This document shows positions 35,566 through 45,112 of a stretch of DNA of 64,000 nt, in pieces (positions within the stretch are counted from its first letter, which is position 1; the number at the start of each line of letters is the position of its first letter). The stretch comes from Campylobacterales bacterium (GTDB lineage Bacteria; Campylobacterota; Campylobacteria; Campylobacterales; Sulfurimonadaceae): the NCBI GenBank assembly GCA_024280035.1, contig JAJRQV010000014.1, positions 1-64,000 on the forward strand, in the 5' to 3' direction. Under the pieces are notes generated by a model, which did not search any database, was not told the origin of the DNA, and saw only the letters and a program-made list of their open reading frames with translations. The translations under genes and the position numbers were made by a program.

Positions 35566-37017
35566 ATGGAAAATATAAAAAAAGTCCTTATAGCCAATCG
35601 TGGAGAAATTGCACTTCGTATCATTCGTGCTTGTGATGAGCTTGGCGTGACAAGTGTGTGTCTTTTTTCAGAAGTTGATATTGATGGTGTCTGGGTAAAA
35701 AAAGCAGATGAAGCCTATCCTATTATGGGTGATCCTATTAATGCTTATTTGGATTACGAGCGTGTGATTTCATTAGCATTAAAAACAGAATGTGATGCGA
35801 TTCATCCTGGATATGGGTTTTTATCTGAAAATGCTGATTTTGCAAAAGCTTGTGAAAAAGTAGGTCTAATTTTTATTGGACCAAGTGCGGAACATATTGC
35901 ACTTTTTGGGGATAAGATTGCTTCAAAAAATGCCATGCAAGAAGTAGGAGTGCCTGTTTTACCAGGAACAAAAGAGCCTCTCTCTAGTGCTAAAGAAGGT
36001 GAGCATTTTGCAAAAGGCATAGGTTTTCCTGTGATTATTAAAGCCGCTTTTGGTGGGGGTGGACGAGGTATGCGAATTGTTCATAAGGCAGAAGAGTTTT
36101 CAAAATTATTTGATGAAGCCCAATCTGAATCAAGGCGTTTTTTTGGTAGAGATGAGGTTTTTATTGAACGATATCTAGAAAACCCAAGGCATATTGAAGT
36201 TCAAATTGTAGCGGACTCTTTTGGTAATGTTGTTCATTTAGGAGACCGAGATTGTTCTATTCAAAGACGTCATCAAAAGGTTGTTGAAATAGCACCTGCA
36301 CCAAACTTAAAAGAAGAAGTACGTAAAAAATTGTATGCTGTTTCAGTAGATGCCATGAAAAAGATTGGATACGAGAGTGTGGGTACGGTTGAGTTTTTGG
36401 TTGATAATAAAGATGAATTTTATTTTATGGAGATGAATACTCGTATTCAAGTAGAACATCCTGTTACCGAGATGATATCAGGAATAGATTTAATTCAAAG
36501 AATGATGGAAATAGCCGATGGAGATAAACTCTTATATAAACAAGAAGAGATAACGTTTCGAGGTTATGCTATTGAATTTAGAATTAATGCTGAAGATGCC
36601 TCACGTGACTTTGCCCCAAATCCAGGTACGATAACAGAGTATTTATCGCCAGGAGGATTTGGTGTTCGTTTAGATACTATTGCTTATAAAGGTTACAGTA
36701 TTCCAAGCTATTATGACTCTATGATAGGGAAGTTAATTGTTTATTCGATGACCTGGGATGGTGTGGTAAAAAAAGCGCAACGGGCTTTAAAAGAGTATAT
36801 TATCGAAGGTGTTCCTACAAATGTCACCCTGCATAAACAAATTGTTAAAGACAAAGACTTTAAAGAAAGGAAGTTTGACACAGGTTATTTTGAAAAAAAA
36901 TTATCAGGTTTTAATCTTAAAGTAGAAAATGACCTAAAAAAACAAGAAGAGAAGATACAAGGTTTAGCCAAATTAATTGATACAATAAAGAAACATAAGT
37001 TAGATGTACGACATTAA
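35566..37017 (+). CDS. biotin carboxylase subunit
   Basis: ATP-dependent carboxylation of biotin on a carrier protein. The 483-residue protein has the full fold: KKVLIANRGEIALRIIRAC, IHPGYGFLSENADFA, the glycine-rich ATP loop (KAAFGGGGRGMRIV), GDRDCSIQRRHQKVVE with the catalytic residues, and MNTRIQVEHPVTEM. The tail of about 30 residues is longer than in typical AccC and resembles PycA-type (pyruvate or 2-oxoglutarate carboxylase) subunits. No carboxyltransferase or biotin-carrier gene is nearby, so the final substrate is uncertain. Confidence 0.88.
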   Translation: MENIKKVLIANRGEIALRIIRACDELGVTSVCLFSEVDIDGVWVKKADEAYPIMGDPINAYLDYERVISLALKTECDAIHPGYGFLSENADFAKACEKVGLIFIGPSAEHIALFGDKIASKNAMQEVGVPVLPGTKEPLSSAKEGEHFAKGIGFPVIIKAAFGGGGRGMRIVHKAEEFSKLFDEAQSESRRFFGRDEVFIERYLENPRHIEVQIVADSFGNVVHLGDRDCSIQRRHQKVVEIAPAPNLKEEVRKKLYAVSVDAMKKIGYESVGTVEFLVDNKDEFYFMEMNTRIQVEHPVTEMISGIDLIQRMMEIADGDKLLYKQEEITFRGYAIEFRINAEDASRDFAPNPGTITEYLSPGGFGVRLDTIAYKGYSIPSYYDSMIGKLIVYSMTWDGVVKKAQRALKEYIIEGVPTNVTLHKQIVKDKDFKERKFDTGYFEKKLSGFNLKVENDLKKQEEKIQGLAKLIDTIKKHKLDVRH

Positions 37018-37049
37018 ATAAGGCATAATGAAAGAATGAATGATACCTA

Positions 37050-38954
37050 TCATTCATTAACTAATTTAAAGCTTGGACGTCCCAGGTAGTACCCTTGCAT
37101 ATAGTCAATTCCTATATTTTCAATAAGTTCATACTCTTCTTTTGTCTCAATCTGTTCAGCTACTGTTTTAATATTCATTTTTTGCGCAAAGATATTAATG
37201 GTTTCTACAATACTTTTTGCATTACTGTTTTTATGAATATCTCGGATAAGTGTGCCATCTATTTTTAAAATATCAATATCTAAGTGTAATAAGTAGGTAA
37301 AGTTGGCATAACCACTTCCAAAGTCATCCAGAGCAATCTTAGCTCCTGTTTGTCTGATTTTATTTATTTTCTCTTTAAGCAGGTCGAGATTACTCACCTC
37401 TTGTGTCTCTAATATTTCAAAGGTAAGTCGTTTTGCATGTGTTTTATTATGGCTTAATATATCTATAATAATTTCAAGAATATCACTATTAAAAAGGTCC
37501 TGTAATTCTAGGTTAATACTAAGTTCGGCATCTGTTTCTTTGAGTTTTTCCAAACTGGACTCAATAACAAACTTTGTAAGGTCAGTATAGATTTGAGTAT
37601 GACTAATGTAAGGTAAAAAATCATTAGGTAAGATGATATTATTATCATTATCAATCATACGGATTAATACTTCATACTTTTCGATTAGCTTACTTTTTGT
37701 ATTATAAATAGGCTGGTACATACATCGTATTCTTGATTCTTCAATAGCCATCTTTATATCATTAATATATTGGGTTTTATGGGCATGATTATCTTCCATT
37801 AAATCATAGCTTTCCATTCGGTTTCGTCCATTTGACTTCGCTAAATAGAGTTGCTCATCTGAAATTTTAATGGCTTCTTGCACATCTCTAAAATGAGAAG
37901 GGTAAGGGTTAATCCCTATGGATAATGTTAAATCTATACTGTTTTGTTTAGCACGTATTGGATTGTCTCTAAATACATTTAAAATACGTTCAGCAACATT
38001 TTTGGCTTGAGGTAGCGACTGTTTATATAAAAAGAGAACAAACTCTTCTCCTCCATAACGAATTAAAGAGTCTTTTTCTCGAATAAGAGAAGCAATACGA
38101 GAACTGACAGTATTTAAAATAATATCACCAATATCATGCCCATAGGTATCATTAACATTTTTAAAATGATCAATATCTATCATTAAAATTTGGTAATCTT
38201 TTATATCTATATTTTTTAAAAAATTTGAAAGATATTGACGATTAAAAACCTTAGTTAAAGGGTCTATAAAACTGTGTTTACGTGTACGATAATAAATTGC
38301 CACTTGAATATAGACACTTAGGAGCATTAGCACCATAAAAATAGAGATATAAAAATAGAGTTTATCTAAGGGTTCTAAAACTTCATCAATATGAGTCTGT
38401 TCTTCATTATCAAGGTCTATACCAATAGCAGCAACAACCTCACCATTTTCAATAATAGGAATTACCATACTAATCCATAAGGTGTCAAATAATTGTTGTT
38501 GTACACTCTCTTTTTGATTATGGTAAACATATTCCCAACTATTAGTTTGAGGTTCAAAAGGTTGATTGAATAGACCTCTTTCTTCTTCATCCAAAGCGGT
38601 ATCTAATAGATAATCTAATTGAGTTCCATGTGAAGACTTATTATAACTTAAGACATAAAGAAATTTTATTTCTGAAGTGAGTAGGGCGCGAAGCCGATTT
38701 TCATATAAACTTCGTAAACTAAGGGATGATTTCAGTTGTTTAGAGGCATTATTGTCAAGCTCTTTTTCCATCTGAGAAATGAAATTTTTGATAAGCGTTA
38801 TTTTTTTACGCACAAGGTCTTTATGAATAATAGAGTGGATTTTAACATTTGTTTTTTTATACTCTTTGTAGAGATAAATACTACCCGCCGTCATAAAAGA
38901 CAAGAAAAATAAAATGGCTAAAAAAGGTTTTCCAAACTTGTTAAATACAGACAT
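37050..38954 (-). CDS. membrane GGDEF-EAL cyclic-di-GMP enzyme
   Basis: A 634-residue inner-membrane protein. A hydrophobic segment near residue 15-30 and another near 195-215 bracket a periplasmic sensor region. Then comes a complete GGDEF domain (DPLTKVFNRQYL; active loop RYGGEEF) and an EAL domain with EVLIRM, NLELQDL, FEILET, LDDFGSGYANF, KIDGTLI and QGYYLGRP, so the phosphodiesterase residues look present. It could make or break cyclic-di-GMP. It follows a YfiR-like protein and a TonB receptor gene in one minus-strand unit, which suggests a sensor relay. ATG at 38954 is preferred to the TTG before it. Confidence 0.9.
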   Translation of the reverse strand: MSVFNKFGKPFLAILFFLSFMTAGSIYLYKEYKKTNVKIHSIIHKDLVRKKITLIKNFISQMEKELDNNASKQLKSSLSLRSLYENRLRALLTSEIKFLYVLSYNKSSHGTQLDYLLDTALDEEERGLFNQPFEPQTNSWEYVYHNQKESVQQQLFDTLWISMVIPIIENGEVVAAIGIDLDNEEQTHIDEVLEPLDKLYFYISIFMVLMLLSVYIQVAIYYRTRKHSFIDPLTKVFNRQYLSNFLKNIDIKDYQILMIDIDHFKNVNDTYGHDIGDIILNTVSSRIASLIREKDSLIRYGGEEFVLFLYKQSLPQAKNVAERILNVFRDNPIRAKQNSIDLTLSIGINPYPSHFRDVQEAIKISDEQLYLAKSNGRNRMESYDLMEDNHAHKTQYINDIKMAIEESRIRCMYQPIYNTKSKLIEKYEVLIRMIDNDNNIILPNDFLPYISHTQIYTDLTKFVIESSLEKLKETDAELSINLELQDLFNSDILEIIIDILSHNKTHAKRLTFEILETQEVSNLDLLKEKINKIRQTGAKIALDDFGSGYANFTYLLHLDIDILKIDGTLIRDIHKNSNAKSIVETINIFAQKMNIKTVAEQIETKEEYELIENIGIDYMQGYYLGRPSFKLVNE

Positions 38955-38958
38955 CAAT

Positions 38959-39366
38959 TTACCTAGTGTACTTACTAAATGAAGACTCTAAATGAATATT
39001 GTTTTTTTCGATTGAACTTTTTCTAAAAACAATATTAGGACGTCCTTTTTGCCAGAAGAAGGCACCAATAATATTTTCATGTTTAAGATAAGTACGATAT
39101 TTGGTAGTAAATAGTGGTTTGTTTTGACACTCTTTTGGTAATTTTTCAAGTGTGTTAAGAATAATAAGATCTGCCTTATTGCAGTTGTGTGTAGTGTGAA
39201 TACCAGAATTATTTTCTAAATACTTAATATGTCCATACAGGTAAAAAATTGGGTCTTTTTTCTCAGAAACATCCATGGCTAAAGAGAGATAAATTTTTGT
39301 AGCAATATCTTTATCTGAAGCAAATACAGTAGAGATGAGAAGTATTGCTAAAAATAAAACCTTCAA
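38959..39366 (-). CDS. YfiR-like periplasmic protein
   Basis: A 135-residue exported protein: hydrophobic signal (VLFLAILLISTVFA) then a compact domain with two cysteines (HNCNKADLII, KECQNKP) and the C-terminal pattern IIGAFFWQKGRPNIVFR. This resembles YfiR-type (DUF4154) periplasmic regulators of membrane cyclases, though similarity by eye is modest. The TTG start overlaps the TonB receptor stop as TTGA, with GGAG eight bases upstream. An upstream in-frame ATG is less likely. Located exactly between the receptor and the GGDEF-EAL gene, it may connect the two. Confidence 0.6.
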   Translation of the reverse strand: MKVLFLAILLISTVFASDKDIATKIYLSLAMDVSEKKDPIFYLYGHIKYLENNSGIHTTHNCNKADLIILNTLEKLPKECQNKPLFTTKYRTYLKHENIIGAFFWQKGRPNIVFRKSSIEKNNIHLESSFSKYTR

Positions 39367-41357
39367 AACACTAACTCCATTCCAAACCAAAATCGACGCT
39401 GAGTAATAGGGACTACTGTAAAACTTGCCTCTTGAGTGAGTGCATTAATTTGATCTATATAAGACTGTTCAAAACCATCATCAAAGATATTTTCACCCTT
39501 AAGATTAAACTTTAAATCTTGTGTCGCATGATAAATCAATCCAAGATTATAGTCATGCCCATTACTCGTAGTAGAATTTTGCTTTTCATGAATAATAAAT
39601 TCATTAAAAAAATCAAACTTATTTATACTATTGAGCATTCGTATCATGCCTCCATGATAGTGCTGACGTGGAGCATCTTCATAAGGAGCGTCAATAATAT
39701 TTACATAAGCTTGTAATTCAAGTTTATCATTTTGGCTAAAAAACAGGGTCTCTTCAATAGAAGCTAATGTAGTAGAAATTGATTTTTTATTGTTTTGCAG
39801 TTGTAAGGTGGCAGGGTCAATAAGAATGACATCCTCAATACTGTTATAGCCAAAGATAATTTTACTTAAAGAGAAGCTGTTATGATAAGAAAACTCTTGT
39901 AATATTGAGTGAAATGTATTTTCTTTAAGCCCCTCATTACTGTACTGATCAGCAGGAGCGATTGTCATATAAGGGTCGGGGGCAAACTGCATATGGCTTA
40001 AAAATGTTTTAGATACAAAGTTGCCTTTATTAAGTATATATCCCAAACGGGCTTGAAAGAGATTGATATCGTCTACGCTACTGTGTTTATTATGGTAATT
40101 TTGATACATAATTGATAAAGAGAAAATCTGGTTTTCATCCATGCTGTAACCGTCTTCAAAGAAGAATGAGCTGATATCAGTGCTGTAATAAGCTTGAGCG
40201 TAGGGTGTAGTAACAAGGGGAATACTTGAACTTGGGGGTATATATAAGTCACTTATTAAACTGATGTCTGTTAGGTCAAAATGTTTATGACGAAACTTTG
40301 CACCTAGGGTAAACTGATTGTCTTTGTAGTTAAATTTTTTGACTAAACCTAAGGTGAAACTATCCTCTTTTGTTGTTTGCTTTATACTTTTAAGCTGTAC
40401 TTGACCTTCTAAACTAGGGAGAGGTCGGTAGGCATAAGAGGGGTTATAGTAAAGATTATAATCTGTTTCACTTTTCATGATGCTCAGGCTGAAAATAAGA
40501 CTTTTTTCTTGAAAATAAGAGGTCCAGGAGGCAGTTAAAAAAAGATTTTCTAACTTACCGTCTTCTGGAAATTTATTTGAATCTGGTTTGGCAAAAGGAG
40601 AGGTGATACTTACTACTCCCCCTATTAAGGCATCTCTACTTTCGTGTGCGGCAAGAAGTTCAAGTGTATTGTTTTCACTCTCAACGGAGAAGAAGAACTG
40701 CTTACTTAGTTTATTTTTTTTAAGATCTTTTTCGGGTGTTGATATGTTTTTATACTGATTATCTTGCTTAGCAGCATAAGCAAAATAAGAGAAGTTATCA
40801 AACTCTTGGGCATAATAGGTACTTAAAAGATTTGAGCCGTAACTCCCCATTTGGGCTTTTATTTTTCCTCCTGCATCATGTTCGGCTGTTTTAGAGTAGA
40901 GACGTATAACAACAGTGGCAGGTTCTGTGGCAATCTCAAAAGAGGGGAAACCTTGATAAATCTCTATATGGTCAATAAAGTCTAACTCCATATCTCCAAA
41001 ACGTGAAAAACCACTCCCTAAAAGAGGATTAAATAATTCATTTTCATTAAGATAAATGCGAACAGAACTACTATTAAAAAGATTAGGATCGGCATTATAA
41101 AGATCAGGTTGACCCAATCTGTGTTCTTTATAGCCTAAGTAGCGAAGTGATTTCATAAGATCTTTAAGGGTATTGGCTTGCATACGTTCAATATCATCTC
41201 GGGTGTAGATAATAAGGTTGCCTCTAGCCTCATCTTTGGTTTTATTAGAAAGTTCAGAAGAGAGTTTAAAATCATTTAAAAGGCTGTCTATATCTTCAGC
41301 ATTTAAAGATAATGATAAAAAAGTGAATAAAAAAACTGTAGATAATTTACATTTCAT
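39363..41357 (-). CDS. TonB-dependent outer-membrane receptor
   Basis: A 664-residue protein with a signal peptide (MKCKLSTVFLFTFLSLSLNA), a plug domain (about residues 40-160; LIIYTRDDIERMQANTLKDL, VRIYLNENELFNP), and a long beta-barrel ending in a terminal aromatic-aliphatic strand (RFWFGMELVF) as needed for outer-membrane insertion. The ligand is unknown. Barrel hairpins are rich in Tyr, Asn, Ser and Phe. The ATG at 41357 is preferred to an upstream TTG. It is the first gene of a unit with a YfiR-like protein and a GGDEF-EAL enzyme. Confidence 0.88.
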   Translation of the reverse strand: MKCKLSTVFLFTFLSLSLNAEDIDSLLNDFKLSSELSNKTKDEARGNLIIYTRDDIERMQANTLKDLMKSLRYLGYKEHRLGQPDLYNADPNLFNSSSVRIYLNENELFNPLLGSGFSRFGDMELDFIDHIEIYQGFPSFEIATEPATVVIRLYSKTAEHDAGGKIKAQMGSYGSNLLSTYYAQEFDNFSYFAYAAKQDNQYKNISTPEKDLKKNKLSKQFFFSVESENNTLELLAAHESRDALIGGVVSITSPFAKPDSNKFPEDGKLENLFLTASWTSYFQEKSLIFSLSIMKSETDYNLYYNPSYAYRPLPSLEGQVQLKSIKQTTKEDSFTLGLVKKFNYKDNQFTLGAKFRHKHFDLTDISLISDLYIPPSSSIPLVTTPYAQAYYSTDISSFFFEDGYSMDENQIFSLSIMYQNYHNKHSSVDDINLFQARLGYILNKGNFVSKTFLSHMQFAPDPYMTIAPADQYSNEGLKENTFHSILQEFSYHNSFSLSKIIFGYNSIEDVILIDPATLQLQNNKKSISTTLASIEETLFFSQNDKLELQAYVNIIDAPYEDAPRQHYHGGMIRMLNSINKFDFFNEFIIHEKQNSTTSNGHDYNLGLIYHATQDLKFNLKGENIFDDGFEQSYIDQINALTQEASFTVVPITQRRFWFGMELVF

Positions 41358-41393
41358 AATCAACTCATTTTAGTAAAAATTATTTAACTAGCA

Positions 41394-41421
41394 AGATAAG
41401 ATAAAGCATGCCATCTTATCT
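41394..41421 (-). promoter_or_regulatory. inverted repeat upstream of the TonB receptor gene
   Basis: AGATAAGAT (41394-41402) and ATCTTATCT (41413-41421) are perfect 9-bp arms around a 10-base spacer that itself contains GCATGC. It lies between the stop of the EamA gene and the start of the receptor gene, on the transcribed side of both. It could be a terminator of the first unit or an operator for the second. Confidence 0.45.
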
Positions 41422-41488
41422 GGATAAGGTGAGAAGTTAAGAACTTATACCTATATGTAATTATTATATTAGGTCTTGTATTAAAGTA

Positions 41489-42358
41489 TTATAATGATTT
41501 TTTATTAATTAGGAATATGGCAAATAGGGAAATAATTCCACCAAGAATGATATAGATTTTTATCTCTTCATTTAATAAAAAGTACGCTACTGCAAGGGCA
41601 AAGATGGGAACAAGGAACATAAAGGAACTGGCTTTTGTTGAGCCTAAACGACCTGAGGCAATCATAAAAATAGTAGTGGCTATGGCTTGTCCAAAAATTC
41701 CCAAGTATAAAAGTGCTATCCAAAATCTTCTATCTTGTTGAAAAATAACAGTTGTATGATAATTTAAGGTGATGAAAAACAAAACTACCATGGAAATCGT
41801 TGCTATAAAAAAACTGTAATTAATGGTGTTAAGATGAAGATGAGATTTCTGAGCTAAGAGGGTTATGCCTGCCCAGCTTATAGCAGCAAGTATAAAATAA
41901 AATTCACCCGAGTTAAAGCTCTCAAGATGATAAATATTAAGCATAACAATCCCTCCCATTAAACCGATAAAAAGACCCAGATATTGAAGTTTAGTATGCT
42001 CTTGTTTTAAGATAAATAAAGAAAGAATAAAGGTAAAAAGAGGGCTTAAAATAGTGATGATTACCCCACCACTTCCTGCCGTAGAATATTTAACACCTAA
42101 ATAAGCAAAAAACATAAAAAGAATATTTAAAAAAGCACTTCCAAGGATGTATTTAATCCCTTTTTTTGGGAGTCTTAGAGGCTCTTTTATAAAAAACAAG
42201 ATAGGAATAAATGAGATAAACATAATAACAAAACGCCAAAAGGTAAGGACCTCAACCCCCACAGATTCTGTTAAAATCTTTAAAGCACTCCAACCTCCAC
42301 CCCATAAGAGCATGGCTACAATCATAAGCAGTGTGAATTTATGTGTAGTAGATATCAT
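41489..42358 (-). CDS. EamA-family drug/metabolite transporter
   Basis: A 289-residue inner-membrane protein with about ten hydrophobic segments in two repeated EamA halves (LWGGGWSALKILTE in the first half; LYLGIFGQAIATTIFMIA in the second). The family exports diverse small molecules, and the substrate here is unknown. The start is the ATG overlapping the end of the histidine kinase gene by 20 bases. A longer reading from 42424 would extend into that gene without conservation. Confidence 0.85.
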   Translation of the reverse strand: MISTTHKFTLLMIVAMLLWGGGWSALKILTESVGVEVLTFWRFVIMFISFIPILFFIKEPLRLPKKGIKYILGSAFLNILFMFFAYLGVKYSTAGSGGVIITILSPLFTFILSLFILKQEHTKLQYLGLFIGLMGGIVMLNIYHLESFNSGEFYFILAAISWAGITLLAQKSHLHLNTINYSFFIATISMVVLFFITLNYHTTVIFQQDRRFWIALLYLGIFGQAIATTIFMIASGRLGSTKASSFMFLVPIFALAVAYFLLNEEIKIYIILGGIISLFAIFLINKKSL

Positions 42359-44105
42359 TAAGAGCACATGTTGATAAAGGAATACAGAGTTTAAAGAGAG
42401 CACCATCATCTTTATTAAAAGCAACTAATCGACCTTGTTGATGGTCTTCAACGATGCTCTTACTCATATACAGACCTAAACCTGTTCCATTTTTTGTTTT
42501 TGTAGAGAAGTAGGGATCAAAAATATGCTTAAGATTTTTTTCTTGAATACCTCCTGCATTATCTTGTATAGAGATAATAATATATTCATCTTCTTGATAC
42601 TCTCGAATAATAATACAAGGTTTCTCTGGCTGAGTAGACTCAAGTGCATCATAAGCATTATTTAAAATATTAATGAGGACTTGGACTAACTCATTTCGAT
42701 AAAGGGCTAAACAGATATCTGTTTTTTCTGTATAAATAATGCTGATTTTTTGTTTTAATTTATGTTCTAAAAGTTTTAAGGCTTCTTTAACGAGTTCACT
42801 TACATAGGTGTTTTCAATTCCTTTTGTAGGTTTAAAAAAGTCTCTAAAATCTTCAACAGTACTTGAAAGATGTAAGACTTGATTGTCAATATCTTGAAGT
42901 TTAGCCTGTGTTGAAAGGGCGTTGTCTTGTTTGAGTTCTATATCAAGAGTAATATGGCTTGTAATAGCGGTAATGGTAGCAAGAGGTTGTCTCCACTGAT
43001 GTGCAATCATAGAAATCATCTCTCCCATAGCGGCATGACGAGATTGAGAAAGAAGCTGGTCTTGCTGTTGTTGTACCAGTTTTTGACTACTAATGTCTCG
43101 AGCAATCAGAATATAACCAATATGTTCTTGAGAATTGGTGTACTCCGGTGAAATTGTAAATTCTAACCAATAACTTTGTTGATAAGCATCTTGATTATGT
43201 ACTTCAGCCTTATAGGTCTCTTCATTTTGAAGTTTTTTCCAGATTAGCTTGAGTTCTTCAACCGGAAGAAAAGAGCCAAAAATTGAGGTAAAGGGGCTTG
43301 AGATAAAATGCTGTTTTGGAAATTTTGTAATGGTGCAGTAAGCCGAAGAGACATTGGTTATAAGCCCATACATACCTATATTTATCGTAATAACATGTTC
43401 ATTAATCAAATCAAGATGACGTTGAATAGACTGGGTCTTATTTTGACTCTCTACTAAGGCACTTTTAATGCGTTTTTTAAGCTCTTCATTAAAATGTTTA
43501 AGTTCTTTTGCTTGTTGTATTAAGGTCTCATTCATCTCTAAAAGACTCTGATTATCAGCATTGTTTTTATGTTTAAAAGCGGCAACAATGACCACAAGGG
43601 TAAAGTAGGCAAAAGAGACAAAAATGAGTTCTAAGGCACTATAATATATACCCTCTTGCCCATAAAGTCCATAAGCTAACCAATACGAAAACATAGTAAT
43701 AACAAACCATAAAATACCAACACGTATGCCTTGTAATAAAAAGGCAGAGGCAAAAAGAATAGGTCCCCATGCAATTTTACTGGCATCATCCCCAGAAAGA
43801 TAAAAAGCTGCACTGATGGTTAAAAATAAAGAGGGTAAAAATATTGTTCCAGCAAGGGTGTAATATTTTTTGTTATGACGTAATAAGAAGACGATGCAAA
43901 CGCTTAAAATAGAGAAGGCATTATCACTATAAACAAGAATCTCATTCACATCATAATGAAAATATGAGATGAAAGGAGGAATAAAAATTGCCAAAAGCAA
44001 CATAGTATTAAAAAATTCAAATTGAAATCGAAGAAGACTCTCTTTTTGTGTAAATGTATGATTACTATGAAGGTAATTTAAAAAAAGTTTTGATAGTTTA
44101 GTCAT
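42339..44105 (-). CDS. membrane sensor histidine kinase with PAS domain
   Basis: A 588-residue kinase with an N-terminal membrane domain of about six segments (residues 25-185), a coiled coil, a PAS-like domain (VITINIGMYGLITNVSSAY, ISSQKLVQQQ after it), a HisKA-type region with the phospho-acceptor in MISMIAHQWRQPLATI, and a HATPase domain (NILNNAYDALES, DNAGGIQEKNL, FDPYFSTKTKNGTGLGLYMSK). No receiver domain follows and no matching regulator is beside it. The start ATG overlaps the stop of the small membrane protein gene. Confidence 0.9.
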   Translation of the reverse strand: MTKLSKLFLNYLHSNHTFTQKESLLRFQFEFFNTMLLLAIFIPPFISYFHYDVNEILVYSDNAFSILSVCIVFLLRHNKKYYTLAGTIFLPSLFLTISAAFYLSGDDASKIAWGPILFASAFLLQGIRVGILWFVITMFSYWLAYGLYGQEGIYYSALELIFVSFAYFTLVVIVAAFKHKNNADNQSLLEMNETLIQQAKELKHFNEELKKRIKSALVESQNKTQSIQRHLDLINEHVITINIGMYGLITNVSSAYCTITKFPKQHFISSPFTSIFGSFLPVEELKLIWKKLQNEETYKAEVHNQDAYQQSYWLEFTISPEYTNSQEHIGYILIARDISSQKLVQQQQDQLLSQSRHAAMGEMISMIAHQWRQPLATITAITSHITLDIELKQDNALSTQAKLQDIDNQVLHLSSTVEDFRDFFKPTKGIENTYVSELVKEALKLLEHKLKQKISIIYTEKTDICLALYRNELVQVLINILNNAYDALESTQPEKPCIIIREYQEDEYIIISIQDNAGGIQEKNLKHIFDPYFSTKTKNGTGLGLYMSKSIVEDHQQGRLVAFNKDDGALFKLCIPLSTCALNDIYYT

Positions 44106-44328
44106 AAGATATTTTTTGCCGATTAAGTACAAAATAGAGTTTTAAACTTGTATAAACAAGCCAGAAAGATAGAGCAATATAAGCATAAAAATTCCATGCA
44201 AAAAAATCTAAATTCCAGTTAAAAAGACTCAGTAAAAGGTACATGGCAATAAGTTCTAGAAAAAAATAGAAGAAGGGCACAGTATAAGATGGTTTTTTTC
44301 TTCGTTTTTCTAAAAAATTTCTCTGCAT
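44098..44328 (-). CDS. small two-helix membrane protein
   Basis: A 76-residue protein with a basic start (MQRNFLEKRRKKPS), two hydrophobic helices (FFYFFLELIAMYLLLSLF and YAYIALSFWLVYTSLKLYF) and a short basic end. Its stop overlaps the histidine kinase start, so the two are probably translated together. It may be an accessory to the kinase. No family is recognised. Confidence 0.6.
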   Translation of the reverse strand: MQRNFLEKRRKKPSYTVPFFYFFLELIAMYLLLSLFNWNLDFFAWNFYAYIALSFWLVYTSLKLYFVLNRQKISYD

Positions 44329-44390
44329 AATAAGGGAAAGACCTTTGTAAAAGTATATTCTGTGGGGTTTTTAATGATTATAACATATCT

Positions 44391-45110
44391 TTATATCCAC
44401 TTTGCAGTGGTATTTTCATTTGGTCGTCCTTCTAATGTTTTATAAGGGCTATAACGACTTTTATATGCCAAACTTTGACACTCTTTTACATAATACCCCA
44501 TATATATCCAGTCTAAATCATTATCTTTAGCAATTTGAATTTGTTGTAACATAGAATAGGTTCCTAAAGAGTACTGTTCATAATCAGGATCATAAAAAAA
44601 GTAGATAGAAGAGATACCATTAGGCAAGATATCAACTAAGTCTACTCCCACCAATTTATTATCTATAAAATATAAAACTTCATATCCAAAATCTCCATGC
44701 CCATGTACAAAAGAGGCAAAATAATGTTTAGCATCTGTGTAATTATGTGCCCACTCTCTTTTATCTTTCATATGCAGATGGTATTTTTCAAAAAGCTCAA
44801 GATGCTCTTGACTAACCTTTGGTTTTCTAATATGTATTTTTGTATCTGTATTTTTACGTTTTACCCGTCGTTGAGACTTTGAATAAGCAAAGTTTTTAAC
44901 ATCAACTTTTAAACTTTCACATTGTGTACATGTTTCACAAATAGGACGAAAAAACATAGAACCAAAACGTCTCCATCCTCTTTCAATCAGATGTTCACAA
45001 TATTCAGTAGAACAATTTTCAATTATTTTATAATATGTGGTCTGTTTAGTGTCTTGTAAATAGGCACAGTTATCTTCATTTTGTGTTTCACGTAGGACTT
45101 TATCAAACAT
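44391..45110 (-). CDS. bpt: bacterial leucyl-protein transferase
   Basis: Attaches leucine to N-terminal Asp or Glu, feeding proteins into the N-end rule pathway degraded by ClpS/ClpAP. The 239-residue protein is of the Ate1/Bpt type. It has CAYLQDTKQTTYYKII, the cysteine-rich RPICETCTQCESLKV, and QRRVKRKNTD, and ends near YYVKECQSLAYKSRY and PYKTLEGRPN. All landmarks are intact. It is followed closely, on the same strand, by a 76-residue membrane protein and a kinase. Confidence 0.92.
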   Translation of the reverse strand: MFDKVLRETQNEDNCAYLQDTKQTTYYKIIENCSTEYCEHLIERGWRRFGSMFFRPICETCTQCESLKVDVKNFAYSKSQRRVKRKNTDTKIHIRKPKVSQEHLELFEKYHLHMKDKREWAHNYTDAKHYFASFVHGHGDFGYEVLYFIDNKLVGVDLVDILPNGISSIYFFYDPDYEQYSLGTYSMLQQIQIAKDNDLDWIYMGYYVKECQSLAYKSRYSPYKTLEGRPNENTTAKWI

Positions 45111-45112
45111 AT

